Assembly (NCBI GenBank): GCA_034435375.1
Contig: DAOTXR010000052.1
Coordinates: 186,001 to 250,000 of the forward strand
From: DAOTXR01 sp034435375
GTDB taxonomy: Bacteria; Chloroflexota; Anaerolineae; Aggregatilineales; UBA3940
DNA length: 64,000 nt
Direction: 5' to 3'
A program made the translations under genes and the position numbers. Positions 7,756-20,348 of this stretch are shown here, piece by piece; the stretch's first letter is position 1; each line of letters begins with the position of its first letter. The notes under the pieces are model-generated. The model ran no database searches and was not told the DNA's origin. It saw nothing but the letters and a program-made list of their open reading frames with translations.

Positions 7756-8817
7756 GTGTTTACCCCCCTGAACTGGCTGTTGGGCCTGTTCTCTCTTGAC
7801 ATCGGCATCGACCTCGGCACTGCGAATACGCTGGTTGCCGTGCGCGGGCGTGGAATTGTGATCAACGAGCCCTCTTGGGTCGCCATTGAGAAGAAGTCGC
7901 GCAAGGCCTTAGCTATCGGATCGGAGGCGCGTGAGATGGTGGGTCGCACGCCCTCCAATATTGTCGCCATTCGTCCCTTGCGAGATGGCGTCATCTCCGA
8001 TTTTGAGATTACCCAGGCAATGCTTGAGTACTTCATAGGCAAGGCCCATGAGCAGTCACTGGTCCCGCTGCCGAGGCCACGCGTGGTAGTAGGTGTTCCC
8101 AGTGGGGTAACCGAGGTGGAGAAACGCGCTGTGTACGACGCCACTATGTCTGCCGGGGCGCGTGAGGCCTTTTTGATCGAAGAGCCGATGGCCGCAGCTA
8201 TTGGCGCAGGGTTGCCTATCACCGAGAGCCGAGGCAGCATGATCGTGGATATTGGTGGAGGCACAACTGAGGTTGCTGTGTTTTCCATGGGTGGGATCGT
8301 GATCAGCCGTTCGATCCGTGTTGCAGGCGACGAGATGGATGAGGACATCATTCAGTACATGCGCACCAAGTACAACCTGCTGATTGGGCAGCGCATGGCT
8401 GAACGGGCCAAGATCGAGTGTGGTTCGGCTTATCCTCTGCCTGAAGAGCGCTCCATCACTATGCGCGGGCGCAACCTGATCACTGGCTTGCCTGAGGCCG
8501 TTGAGGTGTCGTCAATCGAGCTTCGCGAAGCGCTTTCCACCTCGACGCAGGTGGTGGTGGATACTATCAAGGATGCCCTGGAGGAGACGCCGCCTGAGTT
8601 GATCTCAGATTTGATGGAGAGCGGTGTATGCATGGCTGGTGGTGGGGCACAGCTGGGCGGGCTGGTCGAGCGCGTGGCCGAAGAAATCCACATGCGTGTG
8701 TGGATGGCTGAGGATCCCATGACGTGTGTCGCGCGTGGTGCAGGTCGTGTCCTCGAAGACTATGATAACCTGAAACGCCTGCTAGTTGGGTTGGAACGGG
8801 GCAGCACACACCACTGA
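7756..8817 (+). CDS. mreB: Rod shape-determining actin homologue MreB
   Basis: MreB forms membrane-bound ATP-dependent filaments that guide lateral wall synthesis. The GTG at 7756 is chosen because GGAG lies eight bases upstream and the promoter is inside the longer frame; the product is 353 aa. The N-terminal FTPLNWLLGLFS is a plausible membrane helix. Phosphate loop 1 is DIGIDLGTANTLV, phosphate loop 2 is DIGGGTTEVAV, and the adenosine motif appears as MAGGGAQLGGL rather than the more common LTGGGALL. It heads a cell-shape operon, with mreC 101 bases downstream. The assignment is secure and implies a rod-shaped or filamentous cell. Confidence 0.96.
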   Translation: MFTPLNWLLGLFSLDIGIDLGTANTLVAVRGRGIVINEPSWVAIEKKSRKALAIGSEAREMVGRTPSNIVAIRPLRDGVISDFEITQAMLEYFIGKAHEQSLVPLPRPRVVVGVPSGVTEVEKRAVYDATMSAGAREAFLIEEPMAAAIGAGLPITESRGSMIVDIGGGTTEVAVFSMGGIVISRSIRVAGDEMDEDIIQYMRTKYNLLIGQRMAERAKIECGSAYPLPEERSITMRGRNLITGLPEAVEVSSIELREALSTSTQVVVDTIKDALEETPPELISDLMESGVCMAGGGAQLGGLVERVAEEIHMRVWMAEDPMTCVARGAGRVLEDYDNLKRLLVGLERGSTHH

Positions 8818-8918
8818 TCCTGCGCAGTTCGACCTATACTTCTTTTTGCGAGGTGAGGGTGGTCTCTGTATTGTATTAGCAGGGACGCCCTGTTGTTTTT
8901 GAATGGCAGGTATGTAGC

Positions 8919-9782
8919 GTGCGCCGAGAAAACCGACGATTGCTGACGCTGGGCCTGTTGCTTATTGCCGCCATCCTCGTGATTGCTGTCGGAGAGAGGC
9001 AGTCGGCTGTGCTGCGCCCGTTGGTCAGTGTCGCCATGGCCCCGCTAGCTCCGCTGACCCACCTGTTTACTAGCGGCACCGATGCAGCCGTGGCACTGGT
9101 CGAGGAGCCTGAGGACTATGCCACCCTTCAACAGCGCACCCGCGAGCTAGAACGTGCCGTTGCTGAGCTTCAGGTCGAGATCGTGCGCCTGCGTGAGATC
9201 GAGCAGGACTACTACCGTCTCAGCCAGCTCGTCAATTACATCTCTGAGCGGACCGATCAGAATCTGATCACCGCTGACGTCATTGCGCACGACACGAGCA
9301 GCTACCTGCGCTGGATCATCATCAATCGTGGAGCACGCGACGGCGTTCAGGTCGGCAATCCGGTCATCAACGAATTGGGACTGGTTGGGCGTGTCGAGAA
9401 GATAGCCGCCAATGCTGCCTGGATCCGCCTGGCTATCGATCCCCAGAGCGCGATTGACGCCCGCTTGCAGACAGCCCGCGCTGAGGGGACCGTGTTCGGG
9501 CAGCTTCAAGGCAGCCTGCGCATGGATTACATCGTCCAGCAGGCGCAGATCGAGCCGGGCGATCTGGTGCTCACGTCGGGGTTGGGAGGCACCTTTCCTG
9601 CCAACATTGTCATTGGTCAGGTGACGAGCGTGCGACGGCAGCAAGGCGAGCCGTTCCAGCAAGCCGAGGTTCGCCCCACAGTCGACTTTGGCAACCTGAA
9701 GATCGTGTCGGTGATCACCAGCTTTGAACCAGTGGACCTGACGGTCTTTCAGGAGGAGACCGGGGGTGAGAATGCACCATGA
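8919..9782 (+). CDS. mreC: Rod shape-determining protein MreC
   Basis: MreC is a bitopic membrane protein that links MreB to the elongation PBP and spans the space outside the membrane. The 287-aa product has an N-terminal signal anchor (about residues 8-25), a short coiled coil rich in Glu, Arg and Leu (about 65-100), and the conserved double beta-barrel with GLVGRV and LTSGLGGTFPANI-type signatures. The GTG start at 8919 has AGG about nine bases upstream. Its stop overlaps the mreD start by four bases, so the two are translationally coupled. Confidence 0.93.
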   Translation: MRRENRRLLTLGLLLIAAILVIAVGERQSAVLRPLVSVAMAPLAPLTHLFTSGTDAAVALVEEPEDYATLQQRTRELERAVAELQVEIVRLREIEQDYYRLSQLVNYISERTDQNLITADVIAHDTSSYLRWIIINRGARDGVQVGNPVINELGLVGRVEKIAANAAWIRLAIDPQSAIDARLQTARAEGTVFGQLQGSLRMDYIVQQAQIEPGDLVLTSGLGGTFPANIVIGQVTSVRRQQGEPFQQAEVRPTVDFGNLKIVSVITSFEPVDLTVFQEETGGENAP

Positions 9783-10282
9783 GCCTCCAGGTGGGCATTC
9801 CCCTATTTATCCTGGCGGCCATTCTGCAGAGTACGCTCTTGCCTCGTCTGAGCGTCTTTGGTGGCCAGCCCGACTTGGTCGTGATTGTGGTCCTGACCTG
9901 GGCCACACTTAGTCGCGACCAAGAGGGGATGGTGTGGGCCTTCGTCGGCGGTTTGTTCCTCGACCTGCTGTCTGGGACGTTGCTAGGCCTTTCGTCGCTG
10001 GTGTTGGTGCCCATTGCCTACCTGGTGGGTTTGACTGAGGCGCAAGTGTACCGCAATAGCGCCCTTCTCCCTCTGTTGCTGATGGCTGTTGGATCGCTGG
10101 TTTATCACCTTGCCTACCTGCTCCTGCTACACCTCCTGACCGGCTATCCTGTGGCCTGGGCAACCAGCTTGTGGTATGTGATGCTGCCTTCCGCCTTTCT
10201 CAATACAGCGTTAGCCCTCCCTGTGCTAAGACTTCTCACGCGCTGGTATGATAGGCTACATCCGCGCCGGATCGTGCTGTGA
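9779..10282 (+). CDS. mreD: Rod shape-determining protein MreD
   Basis: This 167-aa polytopic membrane protein has about five hydrophobic helices and belongs to the MreD family, which completes the MreBCD complex. The motif QPDLVVIVVLTWA followed by GLFLDLLSG is typical. It overlaps mreC in an ATGA junction and is followed after 27 bases by the PBP2 gene. Confidence 0.92.
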   Translation: MSLQVGIPLFILAAILQSTLLPRLSVFGGQPDLVVIVVLTWATLSRDQEGMVWAFVGGLFLDLLSGTLLGLSSLVLVPIAYLVGLTEAQVYRNSALLPLLLMAVGSLVYHLAYLLLLHLLTGYPVAWATSLWYVMLPSAFLNTALALPVLRLLTRWYDRLHPRRIVL

Positions 10283-10309
10283 CGCTCAAGTGGAGGAGGT
10301 GATGAGGGC

Positions 10310-12391
10310 ATGAACACCCGTATGAGTCGATCGCCGCGCCATTCCCGGCGCCTCTTGATCTTTCAGGTGGGCGTGGTGCTCTCTTTCGCCATCCTGGCGT
10401 TCCGCATCTATACCATCCAACTCGTCGACCAGGAGCAATATGTGCTTCAGGCTGAGGAAAACCGGTTCGACGAGATCAGCATCCCGGCTCCACGCGGCCG
10501 AATCATTGACCGCTACGACACGCCGCTGGCCGTCAACGTTGCTAGCGCCAATGTCACCGTAACCCCCGCTTTATTGCCTGAAGGCGATGCTCAAGAGCAA
10601 GCTGTCTTGGAGCGGCTGGCAGGGCTGCTTGGCATTCCGTATAGCGGCGAGCTGAATACCGTTGATGAGCGCGGCATTCCCCAGGAGAGCCTGCTGACGA
10701 TGGTTCGCGAAGGCGAGGGTATTGCCCCCTTCAGGCCGGTGGTGGTTGCCACTGACGTGGATCAGGATATTGCCCGTCTGTTGATCGCTGAGAGCAGCTC
10801 AATGCCCGGGGTCGATGTCGAATGGGTCTCTGTGCGAGACTACCCAACTGGGGCTTTAACTGCTCATATCGTTGGCTACATGGGGCCGATTCCTGAGGAG
10901 CAGGCCGAGCAATTTGAGGCGCAGGGTTACGTCCTGGACCGCGATCGCATCGGCTATGACGGCATTGAGTACTCGCTCCAGGACCTACTGGCCGGGGTGC
11001 CGGGCCTCCAGGTCGTCGAGCGCGACGTGGCGGGCGAGATCATCCGGCCTATTGGTGACCCACGTCCCGCCCAACCCGGCTACAGTGTCCGACTGACCCT
11101 TGATGTAGAGCTTCAGCGGGCTGCCCAGGAAGCTCTGGTTGACATGATCCAGGATCTCAAGGAGCGCAACCCTGACAATCCCATTGGCTACGACCGCGGC
11201 GTTGTGATTGCATCCAACCCCCGTACTGGTGAGATTCTGGCCATGGTGAGCTGGCCCACCTATGACAACAGCCGCTTCGCCCGCGCCATTGACTATCCCT
11301 ACTACTTGCAGGTGTTTCAAGATCCGCTGCGGCCACTCTTCAACCAGGCGGTGAACTCGTTATATCCCCCCGGCTCCATTTTCAAGGTGATTACGGCCAC
11401 GGCGGTGTTGGAGGAGGGTATAGTCACCCCTGAGTACGAGATCTTCGACCCCGGCCAGATCCAGATCGAGAATCGCTACTATCCCAACGATCCTGGCCAG
11501 GCACAGACCTTTGTGTGCTGGTTCAAGAAGGGCCACGAGGAAGTGAGCTTGGTGACTGCACTGGCCTGGTCGTGCGATGTGTACTTCTACAAGGTTGGTG
11601 GTGGCTATAAAGATGAGGTGCCTGGTGTGGGCCTGGGGATTGAACGGCTGGGTGAATGGATGCAAATTTTTGGCCTGGGCGCTCCGACCGGCATCGAGCT
11701 GGCTGGGGAGGCTAGCGGTTTTATCCCCAGTGCTGACTGGAAGCGCCGTGTGTGGGGCGAGAACTGGTCCACGGGCGACACTTACAACTCGGCCTTTGGG
11801 CAAGGATATATCCTTACCACGCCGCTACAGATGCTGAATGTATTGAACACGATTGTCAACAACGGTCAAACCCCTCAACCCACCTTGATTCGCGAGATCA
11901 TCGATGCCAATGGGCGGGTCGTGCGCGGTTTCGAGCCGGTGTACCATGACATCCGTGACTCCATCCGCGCATACTGGCCTGATGCCCACAATGGAGCGGC
12001 TTACCCGGAGACGCTCGATCAGACCCTTTCGTACATCCAGCAGGGCATGCGTGCCGCTGTCACCATCGAAGGGGGAACAGCGGTCAAAGCCCAGCAGGAG
12101 TACCTGCCCTATGTACCTATCGCCGCCAAGACCGGAACTGCTGAGTTCTGTGACGATATCGCTACTGCGCTGGAGCAGTGCAAACCTGGTAACTGGCCAG
12201 CACATGCCTGGTTTATGGCCTATGCGCCCTACGGCAATCCCGAAATCTCAGTGATTGCATTCATCTACAACGGCGGTGAGGGCGCCATTGTTGCCCTTCC
12301 GGTAGCGTCCCGGGTTATCGACGCCTATTTTCGCCTTAAGGCCGAACGTGCCATTCAGCAGGAGACGCTGAATGGCTCATCTGTCCCGTGA
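10310..12391 (+). CDS. mrdA: Class B penicillin-binding protein 2, elongation transpeptidase
   Basis: This 693-aa monofunctional transpeptidase crosslinks peptidoglycan during elongation, working with MreBCD and a RodA glycosyltransferase, which is not in the window. A very strong GGAGGAGGTGA precedes the ATG at 10310. One N-terminal membrane anchor (about residues 16-38) is followed by a PBP dimer domain (RGRIIDRYDTPLA). The transpeptidase has the active serine in PGSIFKV, the second motif as SCD rather than SxN (an Asp here is known in PBP2s), and the KTG triad in AAKTGTAEF. It ends three bases before the convergent pyk stop, with no terminator visible between. Confidence 0.94.
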   Translation: MNTRMSRSPRHSRRLLIFQVGVVLSFAILAFRIYTIQLVDQEQYVLQAEENRFDEISIPAPRGRIIDRYDTPLAVNVASANVTVTPALLPEGDAQEQAVLERLAGLLGIPYSGELNTVDERGIPQESLLTMVREGEGIAPFRPVVVATDVDQDIARLLIAESSSMPGVDVEWVSVRDYPTGALTAHIVGYMGPIPEEQAEQFEAQGYVLDRDRIGYDGIEYSLQDLLAGVPGLQVVERDVAGEIIRPIGDPRPAQPGYSVRLTLDVELQRAAQEALVDMIQDLKERNPDNPIGYDRGVVIASNPRTGEILAMVSWPTYDNSRFARAIDYPYYLQVFQDPLRPLFNQAVNSLYPPGSIFKVITATAVLEEGIVTPEYEIFDPGQIQIENRYYPNDPGQAQTFVCWFKKGHEEVSLVTALAWSCDVYFYKVGGGYKDEVPGVGLGIERLGEWMQIFGLGAPTGIELAGEASGFIPSADWKRRVWGENWSTGDTYNSAFGQGYILTTPLQMLNVLNTIVNNGQTPQPTLIREIIDANGRVVRGFEPVYHDIRDSIRAYWPDAHNGAAYPETLDQTLSYIQQGMRAAVTIEGGTAVKAQQEYLPYVPIAAKTGTAEFCDDIATALEQCKPGNWPAHAWFMAYAPYGNPEISVIAFIYNGGEGAIVALPVASRVIDAYFRLKAERAIQQETLNGSSVP

Positions 12392-12394
12392 CGG

Positions 12395-13852
12395 TCATTC
12401 GGCGGGCGGAACCAGCTCGACGGTCATCAGGTTGGTTGTGCCCTTCATGTTGGGCGTGACTCCTGCCGTCACTACCACGCGCTGGCCGCTTTTCACCAGC
12501 CCAGCGTCTCGTGCGATGCAGATCGCACGGCGTACTACTTCGTCGGCGTTCTGCGCACGTAGCCCCAGCAGCGGAACGACGCCCCAGGCCAGCGTCAGCT
12601 GGCGCTGCACCGTCGGATTAGGCGTCACTCCCACGATTTGCGTGTGCGGGCGGTATTTGGCGATATTAAGCGCCGTCTTGCCGCTGGCAGTCGAAGCGAT
12701 GATGGCTGCTGCCCGCAGGTCATAAGCTGTCTCACAGGTGGCGTGGCTGACGGCGTCGGTCACATCGCCCCCACTGGCAGGCAGATACGCCGGGCGACGC
12801 CACGGACCGGATAGAGTAGCTGCCTCGACTTCCTCAGCGATGCGTACCATCGTGCGGACAGCTTCCAACGGGTAGCTACCGGCTGCGGTCTCACCTGACA
12901 ACATAATGGCGTCGGTACCGTCCAGGATAGCATTTGCCACGTCACTGGCTTCGGCGCGGGTAGGGCGCGGGTTGCGGATCATCGAGTCGAGCATCTGTGT
13001 GGCAGTGATCACAGGCTTGCTGGCGGCGTTTGCCAACCGAATCAGGCGTTTCTGGACCATTGGCACCGTTTCGGCGGCGATCTCGATCCCCAGGTCGCCG
13101 CGTGCCACCATGATACCATCGGCAGCTTCGATGATGTCATCGATGCAGTCCAATGCCTGTGGCTTTTCGATCTTGGCGATCACCAGCGCTGGCGTGTCGG
13201 CGGGGCAACTCTGCGCGATGTGCTGCTTCAGTCGGATCACCTCGTCCGCCGTTCTGACAAACGACAACGCTACCCAATCTACTCCCTGTTGGATGGCGAA
13301 CTCCAGATCGGCCCAGTCCTTGTCGGTGATCGACGGGATGGATAGCGCCGAACCAGGCAGATTGAGACCTTTGTTGCTCTTCACTACCCCGCCCGTCACC
13401 ACTCGGCAATGAATCTCGGCGCCATCCTTGCTCTCGACTGTCAGCTCGATCAGCCCATCATCGATCAGGATTCTCTCGCCGGGAGTGACCGCCTCAGGCA
13501 GGCCTGTATATTGCACAGGCAACACAGCCTGTACTTGTCCGATCTCAGACCGCTGCCCCACGACTGCCTGCGTGGTCAGTGTAACGTGCTCCCCAGCGTG
13601 GATCGGCACGCCATCATCGGGCATATCGCCCACACGCAACTTCGGCCCCTGGAGATCAGCCAGGATTGCCACCGGCTTGCCGATTTCCTGGGCAGCGGCG
13701 TGGATGCGGGCAATGTTTTCTCCCTGGAATGCACGGTCTCCATGCGAAAAGTTCAGGCGGGCGACATCCATCCCAGCCTGCATGAGCTGACGCAACATGT
13801 GTGGCTCGCGTGAGGCGGGGCCAATTGTGCAGACAATCTTGGTGCGGATCAT
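12395..13852 (-). CDS. pyk: Pyruvate kinase
   Basis: It converts phosphoenolpyruvate and ADP to pyruvate and ATP, the last step of glycolysis. The 485-aa sequence has the N-terminal RTKIVCTIGPAS, the phosphoenolpyruvate and Mg site MVARGDLGIEI, and the signature ITATQMLDSM with NPRPTRAEASDVANA. The C-terminal allosteric domain is present (DVTDAVSHATCETA onward). GAGGA lies five bases before the ATG at 13852. Pyruvate from this step is the substrate of the pyruvate:ferredoxin oxidoreductase encoded 2.8 kb away. Confidence 0.97.
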   Translation of the reverse strand: MIRTKIVCTIGPASREPHMLRQLMQAGMDVARLNFSHGDRAFQGENIARIHAAAQEIGKPVAILADLQGPKLRVGDMPDDGVPIHAGEHVTLTTQAVVGQRSEIGQVQAVLPVQYTGLPEAVTPGERILIDDGLIELTVESKDGAEIHCRVVTGGVVKSNKGLNLPGSALSIPSITDKDWADLEFAIQQGVDWVALSFVRTADEVIRLKQHIAQSCPADTPALVIAKIEKPQALDCIDDIIEAADGIMVARGDLGIEIAAETVPMVQKRLIRLANAASKPVITATQMLDSMIRNPRPTRAEASDVANAILDGTDAIMLSGETAAGSYPLEAVRTMVRIAEEVEAATLSGPWRRPAYLPASGGDVTDAVSHATCETAYDLRAAAIIASTASGKTALNIAKYRPHTQIVGVTPNPTVQRQLTLAWGVVPLLGLRAQNADEVVRRAICIARDAGLVKSGQRVVVTAGVTPNMKGTTNLMTVELVPPAE

Positions 13853-14081
13853 ATGTTCCTCGCTTGCATTGACAGTGACCAGCTAAGGTGGTCATGTAGG
13901 AGGCCAATGTCCTTCATTCTACTCTAATACCCAGGCCGGCAGATAGGGCTTGGCCAGACACAAGCGGGGTAAGCCCGGCGGCGTCGCTCAACATTGAATT
14001 CTAACCTGGGTGGCTCTGAATGCCTGGTGCGCTGTCTAAGGACAGAAGGTTTACCTTGTGGACAGGCCGACAAGCAAGGGG
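13853..14081. other. Intergenic region upstream of pyk
   Basis: There is no gene here. A minus-strand TAGAAT at 13916-13921 may be the pyk -10, with no clear -35. A small hairpin CTGTC-ctta-GACAG is at 14033-14046. Nothing resembles a known structural RNA. Confidence 0.4.
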
Positions 14082-14120
14082 AAAAAACCAGGCGTAGATC
14101 GCCTACAGCGCCCACGCCTG
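14082..14120 (-). terminator. Intrinsic terminator of tRNA-Glu
   Basis: The minus strand reads CAGGCGT, an 18-base loop region, ACGCCTGG and then six T residues. It lies 20 bases downstream of the tRNA 3' end. Confidence 0.75.
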
Positions 14121-14139
14121 ATACGAAGTATAGATAGTG

Positions 14140-14212
14140 TGCCCCCTAGGGGACTCGAACCCCTGTTTCAGCCTTGAGAGGGCCGCGTCCTGGGCCGCTA
14201 GACGAAGGGGGC
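14140..14212 (-). tRNA. tRNA-Glu (anticodon CTC)
   Basis: The 73-nt cloverleaf has a 7-bp acceptor stem (GCCCCCT with AGGGGGC), a T-arm with loop TTCGAGT, and an anticodon loop with CTC at 14176-14178, decoding GAG. The discriminator base is A, and CCA is not encoded. It closely resembles the E. coli tRNA-Glu arrangement. It is a single-gene transcription unit with its own promoter and terminator. Confidence 0.96.
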
Positions 14213-14225
14213 CGATGTGCAAAGC

Positions 14226-14255
14226 ATTGTACCACCCTACCCTCTGGCGCGTCAA
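14226..14255 (-). promoter_or_regulatory. Promoter of tRNA-Glu
   Basis: The minus strand reads TTGACG, an 18-base spacer ending in TGG, then TACAAT, an extended -10. The predicted start near 14219 leaves a 5' leader of only six or seven bases. Confidence 0.75.
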
Positions 14256-14289
14256 AAATTAGGCTGATGTCGGGGGGAAGCGGAGGTAA

Positions 14290-16251
14290 CTACTCGGTCA
14301 GGCCCAGCGACTCCAGCGATGGTACTCCCTCTGTGTCATGTCTTTCGATCCATAATTCGTGCCACAGTGCGAAGTTAAGCAGATACCACGTCAGATAGTC
14401 GTTGCGGTCAATCATCGCCTGTATCACCGGCGGGTTGAAATAATCGGTGCGAGCAACGAACGCTGCCAGCTTACGGCCTATCACACTTCCCAGGCGCGTC
14501 CGCAGCCATTCGTCCACTGGCACGCTGAACCCCTGCTTAGGCCGGTCAATGACCTGGTCAGGAAGCAGGCCACGCACAGCTTCCTTGAGCAGATGCTTGG
14601 TTGTCCTGCCGGGGAGCTTGATCCGTTCGGGAATGCTCATCGCCCGCCCGACAAAAACGTAGTCCAGGTAGGGGACGCGCGCCTCGATGCTGGTGGCCAT
14701 CGACATCTTGTCGACGCGCATCAGCAGGAGTTCCGGCAACCGCAGCCGCAGGTCCAGGTAGGCCATCCAATTGACGTAGTCGGCACATCCATCCAGGCCA
14801 GCAGTGCGTTGCTCAAAGCGTTCGCGGTATGGACGGATCACATCCCATGTGCTCAGATCGCCCAACCGTGTGCGCAGAATCGGGCTAATCAGGCGATTCT
14901 TACGGGCCTCGCCAAAAGCCTCTGCTCCACCCCAGAACAGCTCCTCGCCTGCTGCAGCCCGCCGCACATACTCGTAGCGGATTGAATCGCGCTTCAGAGG
15001 CGCAGAAGCCAGAGCCAATCGTCGCAGAGCCTCCGGAAGCTGGCAGAACAGCCGCCAGCCGTCGTGATGTAACTTCAAGATGTCGAGCCAGTGGGTGTAA
15101 CCAGCAAACAGCTCATCCGATCCCTCTCCAACCTGGATGACGATCGTCCCAGAGTCTCGCGCCAGTTTCGAGACGTAGTAGATCGGCACACACACTGGAT
15201 CAGCGATAGGTTCGTCTTGGTAGTAGACCAGCCCTGGCAAAAAGCCCAGCAGATCGTCTTCGGCAAGGACCACCTCGTGGTGCTCCGCGCCGAATTGCTG
15301 CGCGATCAGCCGGGCATAGTGAAACTCGTTGTAATGTTCGTGCTCGGCATAGCCGACGCTGAAGGTTTGCACCGGCTGATCCATCTGCTCGGCCATCAAT
15401 GCCACGTTAGTGCTCGAATCAATGCCCCCACTCAAGAACACGCCAAACGGCACGTCACTGACCATGCGCAACCGGATAGCTTCACGCAACTCAGCGAGCA
15501 ATGCTTCTTGGTGCTGCTGTGGTGTCCACTCAGGGTGGGGCTGCGCCGAGTCGAAAATGTCCCAATACTCGGTGATGTGCAGATCGGCAACGCTGACAGC
15601 CTCAGGGGCGCGAAGAGTTGCATAGTGCCCTGGCTGTAGCTTGTAAATACCCTTGAAGAGGGTTCTCGGTGCGGGTGATGTGAGGAATGAGAGGAAGTGG
15701 TACAGTGCTTCCTCATCTACTGTACGCTCTACTGCTGGATGCTGGAGGATGGCCTTAATTTCAGAGGCAAAGATCATCTGTCCGCCAGCCACTGTGTAGT
15801 ACAACGGCTTCACGCCGATCCGGTCACGAGCCAGGAACAACTCCTGCGACCGTTCGTCCCACAGGGCAATGGCGAACATGCCGCGCAACCTGTGGAGTGA
15901 GGTCGGTCCCTCCATATGGTACAGATTCAGGATCACCTCAGTGTCACTGTGCCCGCGGAAGGTATAGCCCTGGGCCTCCAGTTGAGGGCGATGGTCAGCA
16001 TAGTTGTAAACTTCGCCGTTGTAGGCGATCCATAGCCTGCCATCTGCTGAGGACATTGGTTGATGGCCCGCTGGCGAGAGGTCGATGATCGCCAGGCGAC
16101 GATTGGCCAGTGCAGCCCGGCGGTCTGGCGACAGGTACACCCCTGCTCCGTCTGGCCCGCGATGGGCAATGACGTTCGACATCTGCCACACCAGTTTTTC
16201 ATCGACCGGTGGCCCGTCTTTCAGGCTCACGATTCCGGCAATGCCACACAT
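14290..16251 (-). CDS. asnB: Asparagine synthase (glutamine-hydrolysing)
   Basis: It makes asparagine from aspartate with ATP, using ammonia released from glutamine. The start is fixed by the nucleophile Cys2 after Met (MCGIAGIV). The N-terminal Ntn glutaminase has NRRLAIIDLSPAGHQPM and YNGEVYNY. The synthetase half has the ATP pyrophosphatase loop SGGIDSST near residue 267. At 653 aa it is within the range of bacterial AsnB. Members of this family also modify secondary metabolites or polysaccharides, but its isolated position gives no sign of that. It is divergent from the PFOR gene. Confidence 0.93.
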   Translation of the reverse strand: MCGIAGIVSLKDGPPVDEKLVWQMSNVIAHRGPDGAGVYLSPDRRAALANRRLAIIDLSPAGHQPMSSADGRLWIAYNGEVYNYADHRPQLEAQGYTFRGHSDTEVILNLYHMEGPTSLHRLRGMFAIALWDERSQELFLARDRIGVKPLYYTVAGGQMIFASEIKAILQHPAVERTVDEEALYHFLSFLTSPAPRTLFKGIYKLQPGHYATLRAPEAVSVADLHITEYWDIFDSAQPHPEWTPQQHQEALLAELREAIRLRMVSDVPFGVFLSGGIDSSTNVALMAEQMDQPVQTFSVGYAEHEHYNEFHYARLIAQQFGAEHHEVVLAEDDLLGFLPGLVYYQDEPIADPVCVPIYYVSKLARDSGTIVIQVGEGSDELFAGYTHWLDILKLHHDGWRLFCQLPEALRRLALASAPLKRDSIRYEYVRRAAAGEELFWGGAEAFGEARKNRLISPILRTRLGDLSTWDVIRPYRERFEQRTAGLDGCADYVNWMAYLDLRLRLPELLLMRVDKMSMATSIEARVPYLDYVFVGRAMSIPERIKLPGRTTKHLLKEAVRGLLPDQVIDRPKQGFSVPVDEWLRTRLGSVIGRKLAAFVARTDYFNPPVIQAMIDRNDYLTWYLLNFALWHELWIERHDTEGVPSLESLGLTE

Positions 16252-16629
16252 CCCTCAGGCCCCCCGTGTGTTTACTTTGTAGGATAGTCGAACATGCCAG
16301 ATTATCCCGCGCTTTATTCGTGGTGCAACTACTCCAACCAGGCTTTGCAGCACCCTTTCACCGACGATCTGCCGGTGACACTCTGGGGGGAGGTGATCCT
16401 ACTATTCATCGTAGCTCCCCATGATGTTTATCACTACATGGCACCCACCAGCGTGGATACCCTATAGTGGGGTACGTCGAAGTGCTTCAGTCTGCTCAGC
16501 TTAGCCTAGTAGGATACGGCGTGCTTTCTATCTGCTGACAGGATGCCCTGCATACCCCATATAGCTCGGATCGAATGAGGGGGGACAATATCATCCCCAG
16601 GTTTTGGTGTGAATCGAGGAGGTTGTATC
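16252..16629. other. Divergent intergenic region between asnB and nifJ
   Basis: No gene is visible in these 378 bases. Possible promoter pieces are TAGGAT near 16510 on the plus strand and TATCCT near 16285 on the minus strand, neither with a good -35. A 5-bp inverted repeat TACCC/GGGTA lies near 16458-16475. Confidence 0.35.
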
Positions 16630-20211
<3,582 letters not shown>

Positions 20212-20348
20212 CCTGTGTCTTATAGCCTCCTGCGGGAACTTTTGCCTGCCGCAGCCAACGTGTCTCTATGCAGGTAGGGGGATTGTACAGCCCACATGAG
20301 AGGTCGAACAATCCCCTGTGCCACTATCTACTAATGGGGGTAGATCAA

